Of a stretch of DNA of 64,000 bases, positions 50,605 through 62,689 are shown piece after piece. How positions within the stretch are numbered: the stretch's first letter is position 1; each line of letters starts with the position of its first letter. The stretch spans positions 38,292,590 through 38,356,589 of the forward strand of contig NC_068974.1 of the NCBI RefSeq assembly GCF_016808095.1, given 5' to 3'. The translations under genes and the position numbers were made by a program. The DNA is from Vigna angularis (taxonomy: Eukaryota; Streptophyta; Magnoliopsida; Fabales; Fabaceae). The notes below the pieces were generated by a model. It ran no database searches and was not told the DNA's origin. It saw only the letters and a list, made by a program, of their open reading frames with translations.

Positions 50605-52765
50605 TCTCACTCTAATTAGCGGCAATAAAAGAAAAAAATGAATAAAGATACATTGTACTTTTCTACTTAATATTACTTTAAATATAAATTATATAAATTT
50701 CATAATTCTATAATTTATTAGAATTTATATTTTTTATTGATAATTTTTTTACTTATCTATCTCTCTTAATTACGTAACAAGTGCTATTCACATTGAAGGT
50801 TCATCTTAAAATAAAATCTATTAATACGCAATAAATAAGATAATGATAAAAATAAAGATTTTAAATCACATCTACTCATCATTCACCCACCAATAGAAGA
50901 CTTGTTTTAATACATCTACAAATCTTACATAATTTAAGAATTAAAGTCAACCTCCTCTTTTAATAGCCATGATTAGTTTTAAGAACAAAATTTTAATGAG
51001 ATTGAATTCCAATTCAAAGAAGACGAATTTGACTAATTTATGCTAAATATTGGTGCGTAGGTAAGGAATAAAGGTTGTTGGTCAAAAGGCAATGGCTCTT
51101 TAATCAATCCATTGTCCCTTAGCACATAAGGTACTTCATCCCCTCATTTCGGGCATAAACTTATTTCAAAATAAAATATATATTTATTTGCATTTTTTTA
51201 TCTATATATTACACCTATTTCTATGTAAAATTCTGAAATAGTATATCTTAAAGCATAAAATAATGTTGTTATATAAGGTTTAGTATCTAGTTACTTCGAA
51301 TTTATTTTGATAACATCTTTACTTTTATTTTGATTTTAAAAGATGTTATTGCGTTTTTTTCTTTCACATGCATAACTTCAATCAAGGATATTAAATGCAA
51401 CTTTGACTACTAGCACATGTAGCTGTTTTTGTTTTGGTCTTTCCCAACACTTTGCATCGCAGTTTTTTCTTCTTTTCATCTTATGGCATCAATTTTTGTG
51501 CTTATTTTAATACTTTGACGCGATTTTATGTATTTCCATTCCATACACATTAAATATTTTTTGTATAACAAACGAACTTTACAATAATAAAGTTATAAAT
51601 GTCCTTAAAAGAATACTATATGGTGAGGCTATTGATACTCTTGTCTATCTGCTCGCTTTCTTTTATAAGATTATATATGAAACTAATTCAATAATCAAGA
51701 GTTCAATTGTCATATTCTACTAGTACAAAGATTTGCATATTATCTTTTAAGTGAAAATCATTCTACTATAAAAGTAATTATCTTATTCAATATCAGATTT
51801 TTAACACAATACAATTTATGTGGCAATGTTATGGATAGCCTTTTAGCTTTTAAGTGTAACTTTTTTTTTAATATTAATGACTGGGTTTGGGATATTTTTA
51901 GAATGATGTGGTTAAATTCGAGCAGGAGAGTATTTTTATGATTTAATAGTAATTAAATTCCAATAAGATGTTTATTATATTAAGATTACAGTAATTAAGT
52001 ATTTCAAATAATTTATATTTAGTCAAGATTCTGTCCATCCATTCATTATCATTTATTTCAATGTTATGGTTTTGAAAAAAGAAATGAAAATAATATATAT
52101 CCAAATAAGCATCAGTAATAAAAGAAATACAAGAATTAGATGATTTTTTTATTCCCTTTCAGGATATGGTTCTTAATTCCTAAAATTAAGATTGACACCA
52201 AATAAAGCTAACATGCAGATGGAATAATAGAAAACAGATACGAGAGTGAAGGTGATAGAAGTCCTCCATATTAGTCAAAGAAACCAGGAGATTCCCCTCC
52301 TTAATTAATGCACTGTTTAATGTAATGTAAATTGGCAGCAGAAACCTCACATTTTAAGGTTGGTATGATAATAATAATAACTAATTTATAGAAAAACAAA
52401 ATTACAATTATAAATAACTCATAGTTATTTATATTGAAATAAAATAATTTAACATAAAGAGTATAAAACAAATTATAATTCATCCTATAATTTTATAAAG
52501 TATAAAAGATAGACTCCTAAAGTCTAAAAATACAGGGTGAAGTTTAATTGAATCCAAAATAAAAAAACTTACTATAAAAAAGTACGACAAAAGTTTACAA
52601 CTTCTGCTTGTCACTTCAACCAAACACATCCTAAATTAATAATTAAAAAAGAAAAAGAAATACAAAGTATTTGACTATTGTCTTATATTAGCTGTGGCAA
52701 CTTAGAGAGGTGCCACTCACTTCCATCACTACTCACGCGCCGCATCGATCAAAACCACAATATCA
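50605..52765. other. intergenic AT-rich DNA between the ERD7-like gene and SBT1.6
   Basis: No gene was recognised. The last part probably holds the SBT1.6 3' UTR (minus strand). Confidence 0.6.
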
Positions 52766-52769
52766 AAGT

Positions 52770-55106
52770 TTATAACGGATCTATTTGAGTAACGACAATG
52801 GGGCTCCGAACCACGTGCTTCCCATCCGTCCACGTCAGCGACCCGAAAACAGCCCCAGATTGACCCATCTTTAGATTCCGGGTATCCCCTGCCACTGTCA
52901 CCACATAGCTCCGCTTCTTCACCGCCTCCGAGAACACCAGCCGCGATGGCTTCACCGTCACGGTCACACCACTCGCCGGGGCCTCCACGCTCACGCGATA
53001 AACGGCGTTCGCGGACCCCACGTTGGTCACGGTCCGAATGAACGTCTTGGACGCCACTCCCTTGGACGAAACCGGAAACATGGCAACAAAGGAAGGGTAG
53101 TTCAGATTCTCCGGTGACGGCTTTCTCACCGGACAACTCGCCGGTGTGCGAGTAATCACCTGAATAACCTTGGGTCCGTAACCAATACCACAAAGGAAGT
53201 TAACATAATCATTGTTGGTGATGTCATAGACCAACCCAGGATCCAAGGCTCGTCCAAGGTTAAGATGACCAGCGCCGAAATCATAAGGAGTGGAACTGTT
53301 CCCGGTGGCTTCGTCGGTCATGATCCGGTTGCGGTTATCGAAGACGGTGGCGGTGGTCATCATGGCGGACCTAATGGCGGCGGGGCTCCAATCAGGGTGC
53401 GCGGATTTGAGCAAAGCTGCTGCGCCACTCACGTGAGGGCAAGCCATGGAAGTGCCAGACAAGATGTTGAACTCCGTTCTCCTCGTATCCGAATCCAAAC
53501 CGGTCGGGCCGACAGCGTCGGTCCATGCCGCTATGATGTTGACACCGGGAGCAATCAAATCGGGTTTAAGTAGTTGAGGGTTCAAACCGTTGGGTCCTCT
53601 CGCCGAGAAAGAAGCAATGACCGGTGCCGGTTTGATTCCAAGAATGGTGCCTTTGAAATCAAGCGTGGCCGTTGGGTTTGCCGAAGTTGAGATGTATTTC
53701 TTGATTGCATCTCCTTCGTTGGCGCCAACAGCACATGCAGGAAGAAGATGAGCATCTCCCACCAGTCCTTCGCCGTTGGAGATTCCGTTCGCCAGAATCA
53801 TTCCCACGCCGCCGGCTTTCTTCACCACCAACCCTTTCGCAACCCTCGGGCTACTTCCTCTGTCGCATACTACTATCTTACCCTTCACCAGGTTCGGATC
53901 CAAGGAATTCTCCATGCAGAGGGAATCCCCAAGAATCCCTGATTTCCCAGGGTAAACCAGTTGATACATTTTCCCACTCAACGCCGCTCCGGCGTAGAGC
54001 GACACGCCCGAGAGCTTCCTCCCGTCGCCTAAAAACACCTGTGCCGGGAAGTCACGATCAATGGTGCCCGCTCCCACTGTTGTTAACCACGGAGCGAGGT
54101 TGGTCACTGTCATTCCGCTTGGCCCATCGTTGCCGGCGGAAGAAGACACGAACACTCCTCTAGAAACCGCACCGTAGGACCCAATTGCGATAGGATCGAG
54201 GTAATAAGGGGAGGCAATACCGTCACCACCGCCAATGGATATCGAAATGACATCGACGCCGTCGCTGACAGCGATGTCGAATGCAGCGAGGATGTCAGAA
54301 TCGAAGCAGCCAGAGTTTTTCCAGCAAACTTTGTAGACAGCCAATCGCGCTTTCGGGGCCACTCCCTTCGCGATTCCCGAAGCGTACCCGGACATGTTAG
54401 CTTGGAAGGCGTAGCGGCCCGCAGCGGTGGAAGCGGTGTGCGTGCCATGGCCATCAGCGTCGCGAGGGGAACGAAATTCAACGGTGTCGTTGATTGGATT
54501 GAGAGGACCGGAAGCCGCGCCAGCTTCGTGACCCTTGGAGAAGAATCTGGCACCGATGAGCTTACGGTTGCAGTTTTTGGGAGAGAACCTGGCGCCGGTT
54601 TCGCACGCGCCTTTCCAGCGACGGGGAATTGGGCCGAGGTTCAAATCAGAAAAGCTGCGGTGCTCAGGCCAGACGCCGGTATCAAAGACTCCGATGATGA
54701 CATCAGAGCCATAGTCGGATTCGGACCAGAGGCCTCGCTGGTTGCGGAGGCCGAGGAACTGCGGGGAGCGTGTGGTGTGGAGCTGGCGGCGACGGTCTTC
54801 GAAGACAGCGAGGACGGAAGGGTGGTTGCTTATGGAGGCTACCTGTTGGGGCGTGAGAAAGGCGGAGAAGCCGTGGAAAACGGTGTTGTATACGTGGAGG
54901 ATGTGAGTTTGTTGGGTGAACTCGGAGGTATACCAGTGGTAGTGAGTGGGAAACACTGATGGCTTGGACTGCGAGTCGACACGGAAGATGAAGGTTTTGG
55001 AAGCTTCATCGGAGCAAACAGAGGAAAAGAAAATGAACAAGAAAAGGACGGAGAAAGCTAATTGGGGAAGAGTCAATTTCAAAACTGGCTTGCCCATTTC
55101 AGACAC
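52770..55106 (-). CDS. SBT1.6: subtilisin-like serine protease SBT1.6, single exon, 778 aa
   Basis: A secreted plant subtilase (S8 family). It has a signal peptide (residues about 13-32), an I9 inhibitor prodomain (about 38-111, ending in a HTTRSP processing context) and the mature protease. The catalytic Asp142 (FDTGVW), His220 (DGHGTHTAS), oxyanion Asn326 (SSAGNDG) and Ser553 (SGTSMACPH) are all present. A PA domain lies at about 375-470, and an Fn3-like C-terminal domain after about 650 ends KHVVRSPIVVTQIDPL. Motifs FPTHYHWY, VFEDRRR, SESDYGSDVIIGVFDTG and CDRGSSPRVAKGLVVKKAGG match Arabidopsis SBT1.6 (At4g34980) as I recall it. There is no intron, as is usual in the SBT1 group. The first ATG (55104-55106) is used; a second at 55095 is possible. 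The frame is intact. Confidence 0.97.
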   Translation of the reverse strand: MSEMGKPVLKLTLPQLAFSVLFLFIFFSSVCSDEASKTFIFRVDSQSKPSVFPTHYHWYTSEFTQQTHILHVYNTVFHGFSAFLTPQQVASISNHPSVLAVFEDRRRQLHTTRSPQFLGLRNQRGLWSESDYGSDVIIGVFDTGVWPEHRSFSDLNLGPIPRRWKGACETGARFSPKNCNRKLIGARFFSKGHEAGAASGPLNPINDTVEFRSPRDADGHGTHTASTAAGRYAFQANMSGYASGIAKGVAPKARLAVYKVCWKNSGCFDSDILAAFDIAVSDGVDVISISIGGGDGIASPYYLDPIAIGSYGAVSRGVFVSSSAGNDGPSGMTVTNLAPWLTTVGAGTIDRDFPAQVFLGDGRKLSGVSLYAGAALSGKMYQLVYPGKSGILGDSLCMENSLDPNLVKGKIVVCDRGSSPRVAKGLVVKKAGGVGMILANGISNGEGLVGDAHLLPACAVGANEGDAIKKYISTSANPTATLDFKGTILGIKPAPVIASFSARGPNGLNPQLLKPDLIAPGVNIIAAWTDAVGPTGLDSDTRRTEFNILSGTSMACPHVSGAAALLKSAHPDWSPAAIRSAMMTTATVFDNRNRIMTDEATGNSSTPYDFGAGHLNLGRALDPGLVYDITNNDYVNFLCGIGYGPKVIQVITRTPASCPVRKPSPENLNYPSFVAMFPVSSKGVASKTFIRTVTNVGSANAVYRVSVEAPASGVTVTVKPSRLVFSEAVKKRSYVVTVAGDTRNLKMGQSGAVFGSLTWTDGKHVVRSPIVVTQIDPL

Positions 55107-55109
55107 TCG

Positions 55110-58100
55110 GAAGTGAGAACTCAGTCACTGATAACAAACTCGCGAGTGAGAGACCAGTGTTATAACATCCACTCTCTGGGACACTCAACACTCAGCAACA
55201 CTTTTTTCTTTTTTTTCTTTTTCCTTTTTTTATTAAAACATAAAACCCAAAAACATGGAAGTTTTTAAATAATATAATTCTTTCTAATAATTCATTTCCC
55301 TTACTTAATTCAAAATTAGTAACTAATCCTTGCTACCTAGTCAGATCGGATGAGTCAGCTCAATATCCCAGCAAATATTTTAGATCGCATAATTTAAATA
55401 TATATTATATATATAAATAACATTTTTAAAAAAAAAATAGATGCATTTTGTTATTTAACACATAAAAAAAATTAATTCTTCCTTTAATTGAGAAAAACCA
55501 AACACCATGTACCCTTCTATTTCCAATTTTGGATTTAACTGCTGGCATGAGAAGGACTTCACTTTAATATAATTGTAAATCTTTTACTACAAAGACTTAA
55601 AAGTAATTAGGATGAATTGAAAATTACAAACGACATCAATATTAAAGCTCTACTAATAAATACGATGATTCTTAATTGCATAAAAATTATTACCCCTTTC
55701 ATGAATCTGCTCATATAAAACACAATTTTATAAATACTATTTATATTACTACTGTGTAAAGAGTATTTTTTATTGTTTATAAAAGTGACAACAAATTACC
55801 TGAATTATTATATATAATTAAATTAAACTTTAAAAGTAATTTAGATAGAAATAAAATACATTATATAATAAGTGAAATAAATTAAATTAAATTCATTACA
55901 ATTTAAATTAAATGGATTGAATTCAACATTTTTCATTTATATTATTGTCACAAAAACAATAATTATTATGGTTTATAAAATAAACATTATATATATATAT
56001 ATATATATATGAACAAAGGATTTTTTTTTTCTTTTTAATATGCCATTAAACGTGATATGATAAACTTCAAAACTTAGATTAAATTTGTCACATTCATTTC
56101 GTGCAACGGTCCAGTCAAACAATTATCATAAGAATAGACATTTTTTTCATAAAAAAAATGTTGTTGAATAATAATAAAAACATTTCATTACATTTTTATA
56201 ATTAAATCAAATTTGAGTATTAAATAGACCGTATCTAATAAAAAAGAAGTTAGACTCCATAAGTGTTTAAAAAGTAATAAAAATGTAAAAATGATTAAAT
56301 TTTCATTATATAAATTAATATCAGATCAAAATTAATATTAAATACACTTGAAATAAAGATCTAATTATATGTGTAGCAATAATATGAAAAATGTAAGTTT
56401 CAATATTTTAGGATTAAATGATAAATAAATAAATGATATGAAAGGAAACTTGGACACGCATGACACCTAAGACCATGGCCCATTCCATCAGTCTCATTCA
56501 ATCACCCCCAATTCTTCTTCTTTCTTTCTTCATGTTGAAAAAACATTTCAGAAAGTGACAACAAAAGTATATATTATACATTAAAATGTCACATGTATAT
56601 CTTTCGTAATCTTACTAACAACGCTTGGACCTCACCAACGAAATTATTGTACCTTTTTAATTCTTCTCTAAGCTGCATTTATTATATACAGCACAATATA
56701 ATTAAAATATGATTATTGTTCTCTTCATATTGAATTTAATTTTTTAATGTATTCAAATATTCAAAATTATAATAACTGTTCACCGAGAAAATGCAGTTAA
56801 AATTTATTTTCACGAATTTTAATAAAAAAATTGTAGATAATTAACATTAAGTCAAAATTTGCACCGGTATGCCCTTCCACTTATTTGTATATGGTAAATA
56901 TGTGTAAATATATCATTGAAGGTATGACAAAACAATATCAATTATACACACCAAACTCTCAGAGAAATCTAACTATTTAATACATTATTATTTTTGTTCT
57001 GGACTTTTAAATTTCTTGTTTGTTTGTTTCTGTCTAGTGTCTTATTAAATTGATTTGTTTTATTTTAATTTTCAACGTAATCTTTTGTTTTTACGTGATG
57101 GTAATTTGTGGAGTTAGAATAACAAAACTAAATAACAAAACTAAATATCAATATTAAAAGTTTATATTTTTAGAGAAATGATAAAAGTGACGACAGATAT
57201 TAAAATGAAAAACTATTTATATGTCTCAATATATAGTGTAAAAAACAATAAATTGAAAATGTACTTTTGAAGTTAGAGTAAAATAAAAATAACAGTAGCA
57301 TCACATAAGTGTCATGAATTACCTTCCCACAGCATTTAAGAGTATTCATGCACTTATTTCCATGCATGCATGCCAATTGGGAGACTCACCAATAAATATT
57401 TTATCCATTCATGGAAGTGTAAGGTTCGTCGTGGAATTCTAAACACCTGTTCTTTGTACTATTTTAAACTAAAGCATTCCCTGAAATAATAACTATTGTA
57501 CATTTACACATTAAAATTTAATCTAACCGATTATTATATACTTTTTATTGTTATTGTACAATATATTCATCCGGTTAATTTAGTATTCAACAATTTATAC
57601 ATTGAAAAACATCACCACGATCATTAAAGAGATCGGCTGTATTATTCAAATTGAATGATATTTTTAAACAAAAATTAGTTTTGGTGAAGATTAATTTACA
57701 AAAATATGATTAATATCAATTGAGTTAATAATCATTTAAAATTTATTTCAAAATTTATAAATATAAATTTAAAATAACTGATTATATTTATTATATATTA
57801 ATTACTGAATATGTTAAATTTAGTTTTTTGCTAACGAGATTTATATGGATATTTTATTTTATTCGTTGTCAGTCCACTATTGGATCACACATTAATTATA
57901 TTATGACGTTCAAGATGTCTGTACATCGACAATTGAAAGTCTCACATCAACTAAAAATAAAATCAAATTGTAATATAAAATAGAGTGTACATCTTATCAT
58001 ACAATCTAATTTTGTGGAATTTTTAAATTTACTTTTTAATATACATCAAAATATTTTACGTATGACTTAAGTGTATTGAATAATTTAAAAGACCATCAAA

Positions 58101-59520
58101 AGCCAAACAAACATTAAAAGAAAAAACTTAGTAGACGAATAACCTTAATCCTATAACCAAATCAGTTACTTAAAAGCGTTTTTCTTATCTTCAAATTTTA
58201 ACATAAATTTAAGTAAGAAAGTAAAAATAACTTAAGTGGTGACAAATCATTTACAACAGTTACTTGCAATACAGGAAACTGGTAGGGACTTCAACCCCAA
58301 AAAAAAAAGTCCATAGGAACAATACTACCGACAGAAATGTTTTTTTAATATTATTTTTCCATCAACCGACAAAAAATTGGCACTGTTTATTTGATACTTT
58401 ATTATATATATTCACTATAAATTATTATAATATATAGAGTAAAAGATAGTCAGAAAAAAAAGTTAAAGCAAGTGAAAAAGAAAAAAAAAGAAATGATCAG
58501 AAGATAATCATAGTTAATGCCAATTTAAGCGAAGCCAAAATGCAATATTTCTACCATCATTGCTTATTATTTATTTCTAATGAATACTGTAAATGAAATG
58601 AAATGTGAAATTATTTTGTTTTTGTTAGCTAGGTAACAAGCATGTACAGAGTAAGCACCTTGCACGCATGCTTTCGATTTGCAGAACTGCTTAGAGCAGT
58701 GCAGGGAAAGAAAGTTAGTCTACGCGCTTGAGAGTCGCGTGGGAAGCAATAGGTGATTTAAACTTTATTTTATTGCACAACGTTTATGTATGTCCCCTGT
58801 TTAACTAGGCAAGGGACATAGTAAGACAGTGTCCCACGACGCTGAATCGGACGGTGTAAGATGATTGGGTGGGCCATGATGGAGAAAGATGAAGGGTGGA
58901 GATTGCGTTGGAGAAAGATTTGTGCGTGGGAGGACATGTGATGATTTGAGTGATTGACGGCCCCAAGAGTGGTCTGATCCGACACATGTCTTATTCTTTT
59001 TCTTTGCCTTTCTTTATTTTGGTTTGAGCTGGAAAGTGGTTTTTGTCAGAAGGTGGTTAATTCCCATTGACGACGAGTTTAGATGTTGAGTCAACTCGGA
59101 ATATATGCCATTGATGCACTTCGAAATCAATCTATATCCATCCACTACGGAATCACACCATGGATAACAAAGCAACACGCTTCAACGGAATATATGTCCC
59201 CACACACAATTATATTTAATTTTTTACATTAAGATTAAATCAATAAATTAGTTACACTTACGAATAAAAAATAAGACACATCTAAACTTTCAAACGGTCA
59301 TTTATAGACATGCTACCGCAGTTTGAGTTATATAAGTCAGGCAAGTCAAGGCAGGTGATAAGCTATTATTAAACATAAATTATTCCTGCAAATTGATTGA
59401 AAGATGAGTTTAAAATTGATTATATCATTGTAAAATTAATTTATTAAGTGAAAATAATCTTTATTTATATCTTATTTAACTAAGCTTAAAATTATTTGCA
59501 AGGCTTTTAGTTAAAAGCAC
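55110..59520. other. AT-rich intergenic DNA upstream of SBT1.6
   Basis: The first few hundred bases are the SBT1.6 promoter side. The rest is strongly AT-rich, with a (TA)n tract at about 55988-56010. A more balanced stretch at 58640-58990 has no coding potential that I can support. Confidence 0.6.
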
Positions 59521-59523
59521 TCA

Positions 59524-59623
<100 letters not shown>

Positions 59624-59887
59624 TCCTTTAGCGTGTGTTCACTTGTGTTGATTACAATGTTTATTGTCATTGGCGAGTAATGATTTTCAATTTTTACGTG
59701 TTCACTTGAAGTGAAATGCGTGGATGAAATTGAAACGAAACACGTGATTCGTTTACTGTTCACTCACCCGCAGTTGTGAAGAGATTTGGAGGGATGAAAT
59801 ACACTTTCTCTTAAATGTCCCTGACCTAAAAATAATTCCCAGATGAATACACGTACTTAAAATACTCGTTGCATTTTAAGAACACTC

Positions 59888-60248
59888 ATGGCTTCTATTG
59901 TCGGATCCAATTGTGTCGCTCTTCGAACCGCCAACTTCGCCGCCTCTGGTAACCGGAAAGTCTGTCAGATCCGGCAATGGTCTCCGATTCTCACGAATCA
60001 CCGTTCCGTTTTCGGTCTTCGTCACCAATCGAATGCTCCGTTTAGATTCTCTGGTACCGATTTGTTTTTTTCTTTGCGTTTTGCTTTACAATCGTTATTA
60101 TGTCCGCGTGTTCAGTTTTGGTGATTATTTGATACGCGTATGTGCAGGTGTGAGAGCGCAGGTTGCTACTCTGGAGGAAGCGGGAAGTGAAGCAACTCAG
60201 AAAGTGGAAGCGCCTGTTGTAGTGGTGATTGGAGCTTCTAGAGGCATT
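59888..60248 (+). CDS. 3-oxoacyl-[acyl-carrier-protein] reductase, plastid, exons 1-2 (gene runs off the window)
   Basis: The FabG-type enzyme reduces 3-oxoacyl-ACP with NADPH in plastid fatty acid synthesis. Exon 1 is 59888-60053 and exon 2 is 60148-60248, both with GT-AG borders, giving the first 89 codons. The N-terminus (MASIVGSNCVALRTANFAAS) is rich in Ser, Ala and Arg with few acids, as in a chloroplast transit peptide. After GVRAQVATLEEAGSEATQKV the start of the short-chain dehydrogenase fold appears, VVVVIGASRGI. The family motif here is TGASRGIG; this copy has Ile instead of Thr. The rest of the gene should follow beyond intron 2, which is at least 3.7 kb and reaches the window edge. 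Identity rests on the N-terminal motif only. Confidence 0.82.
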
Positions 60249-60326
60249 GTATGATTACTTTTTAAAAATTAATTTTAATTTCCTTGTACAAAATACACAA
60301 ACACAAAATATAAGCGCTATGACATA

Positions 60327-62560
60327 TGTATCCCAAAAATACAGTATAAAACCATATCATATAATACTCACAATTAACAATATTACAGTTCAGTTCTGAA
60401 AGAAAAGGAGGTACGTTTATGGCCGAACGACCTTACAACAATACTCCAGAATTTAAACTTTACAAAACGAAGGACTAAACCGAACAGTTCCAAAACTATG
60501 CTTACACCGAACGGTTATACAAAATAAAACTAGTTCTAACGACCGAACAATCTTAAGGTTCATCTTTAACTTCCACTTCTTCCAAAGCCTCTTCCAGCAA
60601 ACACTCGTCCCCTCCTGCTCACATCCACACGATGATCATTGCAACAGGAAGAATAACCGGAGGGACAACATGACAAGACAAGAAAGTAGGGTAAGCTTAT
60701 GTAATTTAATTATTTCAGTAAAACATATAATTCACATAAATCTGACATAAATCAAAAGGTCAATCATGCAACAACCAATCATACATTTCCAACCATAACC
60801 ATACAGCAATACATGCAATGACTGACCACTTTACTCTGACTGTCCGGACTGTATGAATTTTGTGTAGCTACGACGTTTGTGCACCCGGGTGATGTAGTAG
60901 CTGGGATGCCCTCAACAGCTGCCACCCGAGGTTAGTCCGCTCTGCCCAAGTTCACCTTATGGACTAGGACCTCCTGCCATTCTCACACATGACTTACTCC
61001 TCTCTACTTGAGAATGAGTAATCACAAAATATCAGGATAAACGCCAGCTAAGCACAACCACATTCATACTCTACCATTTCAATATCCAACCATGAGATAT
61101 TCCTCCTTGCAATACTCTTTCATATCCATACATTTCCATTCATATCACATTTTAAATACCATCATACTTAATCATCAATACAATTAAATCGAACAATAAA
61201 ATATGATCTCGTCCTTGAAAAAAACCTAAAGAGATAACATAATTCCTAAGAACAAGACCGAATGAAAGACTAACTCTTAATGACCAACACGACCGAACGT
61301 GATAACCAGGCTAAACACTTTTAGTTGAACTGAACATTATAGAATACTTATAATTAGGCATGACAAAATACTAAAAGCTTTTAATCCTAAACCTAAGAGC
61401 TTAGGCTGAACACTACTAGCTTAGACCGACCACTATTGAATTAGGCCGAATATTATTGGTATCAAATACAAGTATATAATTTGGTAATATGACGAAATCG
61501 AGTGCTTAGTACAAGACCGAACACTACTGAGACCAAGCGCTTGGTTCAAGACCGAGCACTACTAAGCTTATATAGAATGAATAAATAGATTTACCGTACA
61601 ACTATGAAATACTTATTTACAACTGAGGATAAATATAGTGTCTAATACTTAAGTTATATTGGGTACTTTAACTAGGCTGATTACTAAGTAGAAATAGGAA
61701 CCTATACTTAGATCGAAAGCTTATTTTTCAAGTATACTAATAGAAAAACCGATCGGTCATTAACTGAAATTCTCTACAGAAGAAGAATCAAGTCCAGACC
61801 GAATGCCCAAAGGAAAAACCGAACGGTCAAGAATGACTCTCGGCGACAATTACAGAATTGCATAGAATACTGCAGATTTTAAGATCAAACCCTATTCCTA
61901 CCCAGTTCACACCATTTATAAAACATCACTACATACCAACGAACATACATTAACAAAGATAGTTCATATCAATCAAATAACTATACAGATCATCGTTCAA
62001 ACATGCAACCATTCATCATCAGAGAATCATAATTAAATTACAAGCTTCCCTTGCCTCTAAACTCAGCCGAACACTCACGGTTGCAGTATCTGGTTCACCA
62101 CTACTAATCTTATACACTTAGAGTTTCCCGGTTACGAAACTAAACCAAATAAAAGACCATAATTGCTATCATAATTTCATAAAAGAAGATGATAATCTCA
62201 TGCAACCAGAATCTTGGTTTGCATGTGCCAGAAACCACCGTGCTAAGAGAAGAATGAACTTACCAGTTCAAACCAACACTTGATCAGTGCAAATGGAAAC
62301 CCTTAACACCAAGAAGACTCAGGCGATGCCTGAATGATGATCAGAAGAAGAAAAGGGTAAGATTTTGTAGATAGAAGAAGAAGATTATAGAGAGAAGGAG
62401 AAGAAAATGAAAAACTCAGAAGGTTGAAGATGAAGGGTGCATGCAGAAAAGTGGCACGAAAATTTGAAAACTTGACTTATTTACTACCGTCAAAACCAAT
62501 CCTCCACTCTGTAGTCCACACCTGTCTTCCATTTTCTGAATTTCAGAAACCATTGCACCA
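60327..62560 (-). mobile_element. LTR-like block, family A, copy 2 (inside the reductase intron 2)
   Basis: Homologous to 6169-8640 in the same orientation. It shares ATCCCAAAAATACAGTATAAA at one end, a well-conserved middle (60830-61030 against about 6640-6840) and GACAGGTGTG near the other end. On the minus strand it has a pyrimidine-rich leader (62340-62440) followed by CTGGTAAGTT. Unlike copy 1 it has no long (AT)n tract. It reads antisense to the reductase gene. Ends are approximate. Confidence 0.65.
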
Positions 62561-62689
62561 CAAATCCTGAAAATGACAGGTGGAAAGGAGGGACAGACGT
62601 AAGAACTGAGAAATTGTCAAGGTTTGAAGTGTGCAGGTGTGTGAGAATAATGGACCAAATATTTTTGTAATAGAATAATATTACTGTAT

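Noticed and set aside
53265..54959. Several plus-strand ORFs of 60-185 aa
   Set aside because: They are shadows of the GC-richer SBT1.6 coding sequence on the minus strand, whose motifs are complete.
59631..59800. GTGTTCACTTG motifs resembling the MITE ends at 16060
   Set aside because: Only short matches and no inverted partner, so no element is called.
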